Of a DNA stretch of 64,000 nt, positions 62,781 to 64,000 are shown one piece after another. Location: contig NZ_RQXV01000001.1 in the NCBI RefSeq assembly GCF_003858655.1, positions 1-64,000 of the forward strand, read 5' to 3'. Below the pieces are notes generated by a model, which had not been told where the DNA came from, did no database searches, and was given only the letters and a program-made list of their open reading frames with translations. The translations under genes were made by a program, and so were the position numbers. Position 1 is the first letter of the stretch. Each line of letters begins with the position of its first letter. Source of the DNA: Amphritea balenae. Lineage in GTDB: Bacteria; Pseudomonadota; Gammaproteobacteria; Pseudomonadales; Balneatricaceae.

Positions 62781-64000
62781 TTATCGGTTAAGGCCACCGA
62801 TACAGATATACTTAGTCTCAAGGTAATCATCCAGGCCATACTTAGAACCTTCGCGTCCCTGACCCGACTCTTTTACACCACCAAACGGAATCAGTTCTGA
62901 GCTGATTGCGGTTTCGTTAACCCCAACCATACCGTAGTCGATACCTTCTGACACGCGCCAGATACGGCCCATATTCTCAGTATAAACATAAGCAGCCAGA
63001 CCAAACTCAGTATCATTGGCCATGCTGATCGCCTCTTCTTCAGAAGAGAACTTAAATACCGGAGCAACAGGCCCAAAGATCTCTTCGCTGAACACCCGCA
63101 TCTGATCATTTACATTGGTCAGGATGGTCGGCTCGTAGAAACATGCACCCTGCGCACCAGGCTGACCGCCGATCACGACATTGGCACCTTCTTCTACTGC
63201 TTGCTGAACTTTGGCATGGATATCTTTAGCCGCTTTTTCAGTAATAACCGGACCATGGGTGGTATCACTTTCAAAGCCATTACCGATACGGAAGCCACTG
63301 ACCGCCGCTGCTAATTTTTCAACAAAGACATCGTAAATACCTTCCTGAACCAACAAACGGTTAGCACAGATACAGGTCTGACCGGAGTTACGGTACTTAG
63401 CAGCCAGTGCTCCGGTAACAGCCATATCCAGATCAGCATCATCAAAGATAATTAACGGCGCATTACCGCCCAGCTCCATTGATGTACGCTTAACCGTATC
63501 AGCACATTGCTTCATCAGCAGTTTGCCTACTGGCGTTGAACCGGTAAACGTTAACTTCTTAACCGTTGTATTGGAGGTCATTTCACCACCAATAGCCGGT
63601 GCATCCATACCTGGAAGTACGCTCAGCAGACCCGCAGGCAGGCCCGCGCGCTTAGCCAGCTCAGCCAGCGCCAGTGCAGAAAGAGGTGTTTCTGCCGCAG
63701 GTTTAAGCACCATGGCACAACCAACCGCCAATGCAGGCGCCGCTTTACGGGTAATCATCGCATTAGGAAAGTTCCATGGTGTGATGGCCGCCACAACCCC
63801 TACAGGCTGCTTAATTACAACGCCACGACGATCCGGAGTTGAAGGGATCATATCACCGTAAACCCGCTTACCTTCTTCTGCAAACCACTTAATATAAGAG
63901 GCGCCGTAAGCCACCTCACCGCGGGATTCAGCAACTGTCTTACCCTGCTCTGCAGTCATAATCACAGCCAGATCTTCGGTATTAACAATGATCAGACGAT
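62781..64000 (-). CDS. Aldehyde dehydrogenase, GabD-like, 5' end beyond window
   Basis: About 406 codons visible; the open frame continues past the window end, so the first 70-90 residues are missing. NAD(P)-dependent aldehyde dehydrogenase of the succinate-semialdehyde group: [48 protein letters not shown] with catalytic Glu, and [15 protein letters not shown] with the catalytic Cys. In the 4-hydroxyphenylacetate route the last aldehyde is succinic semialdehyde, so GabD/Sad is the best guess; HpaE (carboxymethyl-hydroxymuconate semialdehyde) is the alternative. Confidence 0.88.
   Translation of the reverse strand, partial: RLIIVNTEDLAVIMTAEQGKTVAESRGEVAYGASYIKWFAEEGKRVYGDMIPSTPDRRGVVIKQPVGVVAAITPWNFPNAMITRKAAPALAVGCAMVLKPAAETPLSALALAELAKRAGLPAGLLSVLPGMDAPAIGGEMTSNTTVKKLTFTGSTPVGKLLMKQCADTVKRTSMELGGNAPLIIFDDADLDMAVTGALAAKYRNSGQTCICANRLLVQEGIYDVFVEKLAAAVSGFRIGNGFESDTTHGPVITEKAAKDIHAKVQQAVEEGANVVIGGQPGAQGACFYEPTILTNVNDQMRVFSEEIFGPVAPVFKFSSEEEAISMANDTEFGLAAYVYTENMGRIWRVSEGIDYGMVGVNETAISSELIPFGGVKESGQGREGSKYGLDDYLETKYICIGGLNR

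Noticed and set aside
1-64000. CRISPR arrays, prophage genes, full insertion sequences
   Set aside because: No regularly spaced repeats, cas genes, phage structural genes, integrase or transposase ORFs were seen.

Overview
The window looks like chromosomal DNA of a marine gammaproteobacterium of the Oceanospirillaceae type (Neptunomonas, Amphritea and Marinobacterium are plausible relatives). The basis is the mix of Gammaproteobacteria-only families (Syd, YaeQ, HpaR, RlmF, NdpA/YejK), polyhydroxyalkanoate phasins, a Pseudomonas-like fold-III ornithine decarboxylase, an oxygen-tolerant uptake hydrogenase and many cyclic-di-GMP enzymes. Genus assignment is inference; no rRNA gene is present.

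Layout. 1-1260 is a tRNA operon on the minus strand with alternating tRNA-Val(TAC) and tRNA-Asp(GTC) genes. Decayed tRNA-Asp copies lie between them, and a good sigma70 promoter sits at the right end. 1470-20000 holds housekeeping and conserved hypothetical genes: syd, a YajG-like lipoprotein disrupted by a palindromic element, msrB with a Tag-like glycosylase, alaA, an HDOD protein, htpX, ygiQ, selD, a BLUF photoreceptor, yaeQ and others. 19967-23704 holds ndpA, two phasin genes with duplicated operator-bearing promoters, and an Lpp-like lipoprotein facing an L,D-transpeptidase.

23842-39115 is the hydrogen-oxidation region, in two blocks on the minus strand. The structural operon hupSLC (35486-39115) is preceded by a sigma54-type promoter. 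The maturation operon hupDFGHIJK, with hypAB and the sigma54 activator hoxA, lies at 23842-31202. The two blocks are separated by an alpha/beta hydrolase, a periplasmic-sensing diguanylate cyclase, a broken PAS-EAL gene and a lone HigA-type antitoxin gene. hypCDEF and the HupUV/HoxJ sensory components are not in the window.

39859-49962 carries hisC, a degenerate GGDEF protein, an acyl-CoA synthetase, speC, a DUF1127/CBS pair divergent from a MocR regulator with a striking cluster of CTGTAC operators, and rlmF. 50234-53787 is a thiosulfate/tetrathionate-type module: a TsdA-like dihaem cytochrome divergent from a TtrS/TtrR-like two-component system. 53805-58194 holds an isochorismatase-like hydrolase, an EamA transporter and a large PAS-GGDEF-EAL protein.

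58315-64000 is part of a homoprotocatechuate (4-hydroxyphenylacetate) meta-cleavage pathway: hpaR, hpaD, a GlcG/HbpS-like gene, a Bcr/CflA transporter, a VOC protein, hpaF and a succinate-semialdehyde-type dehydrogenase cut by the window end. The route ends in pyruvate and succinic semialdehyde, so the dehydrogenase fits as the last step.
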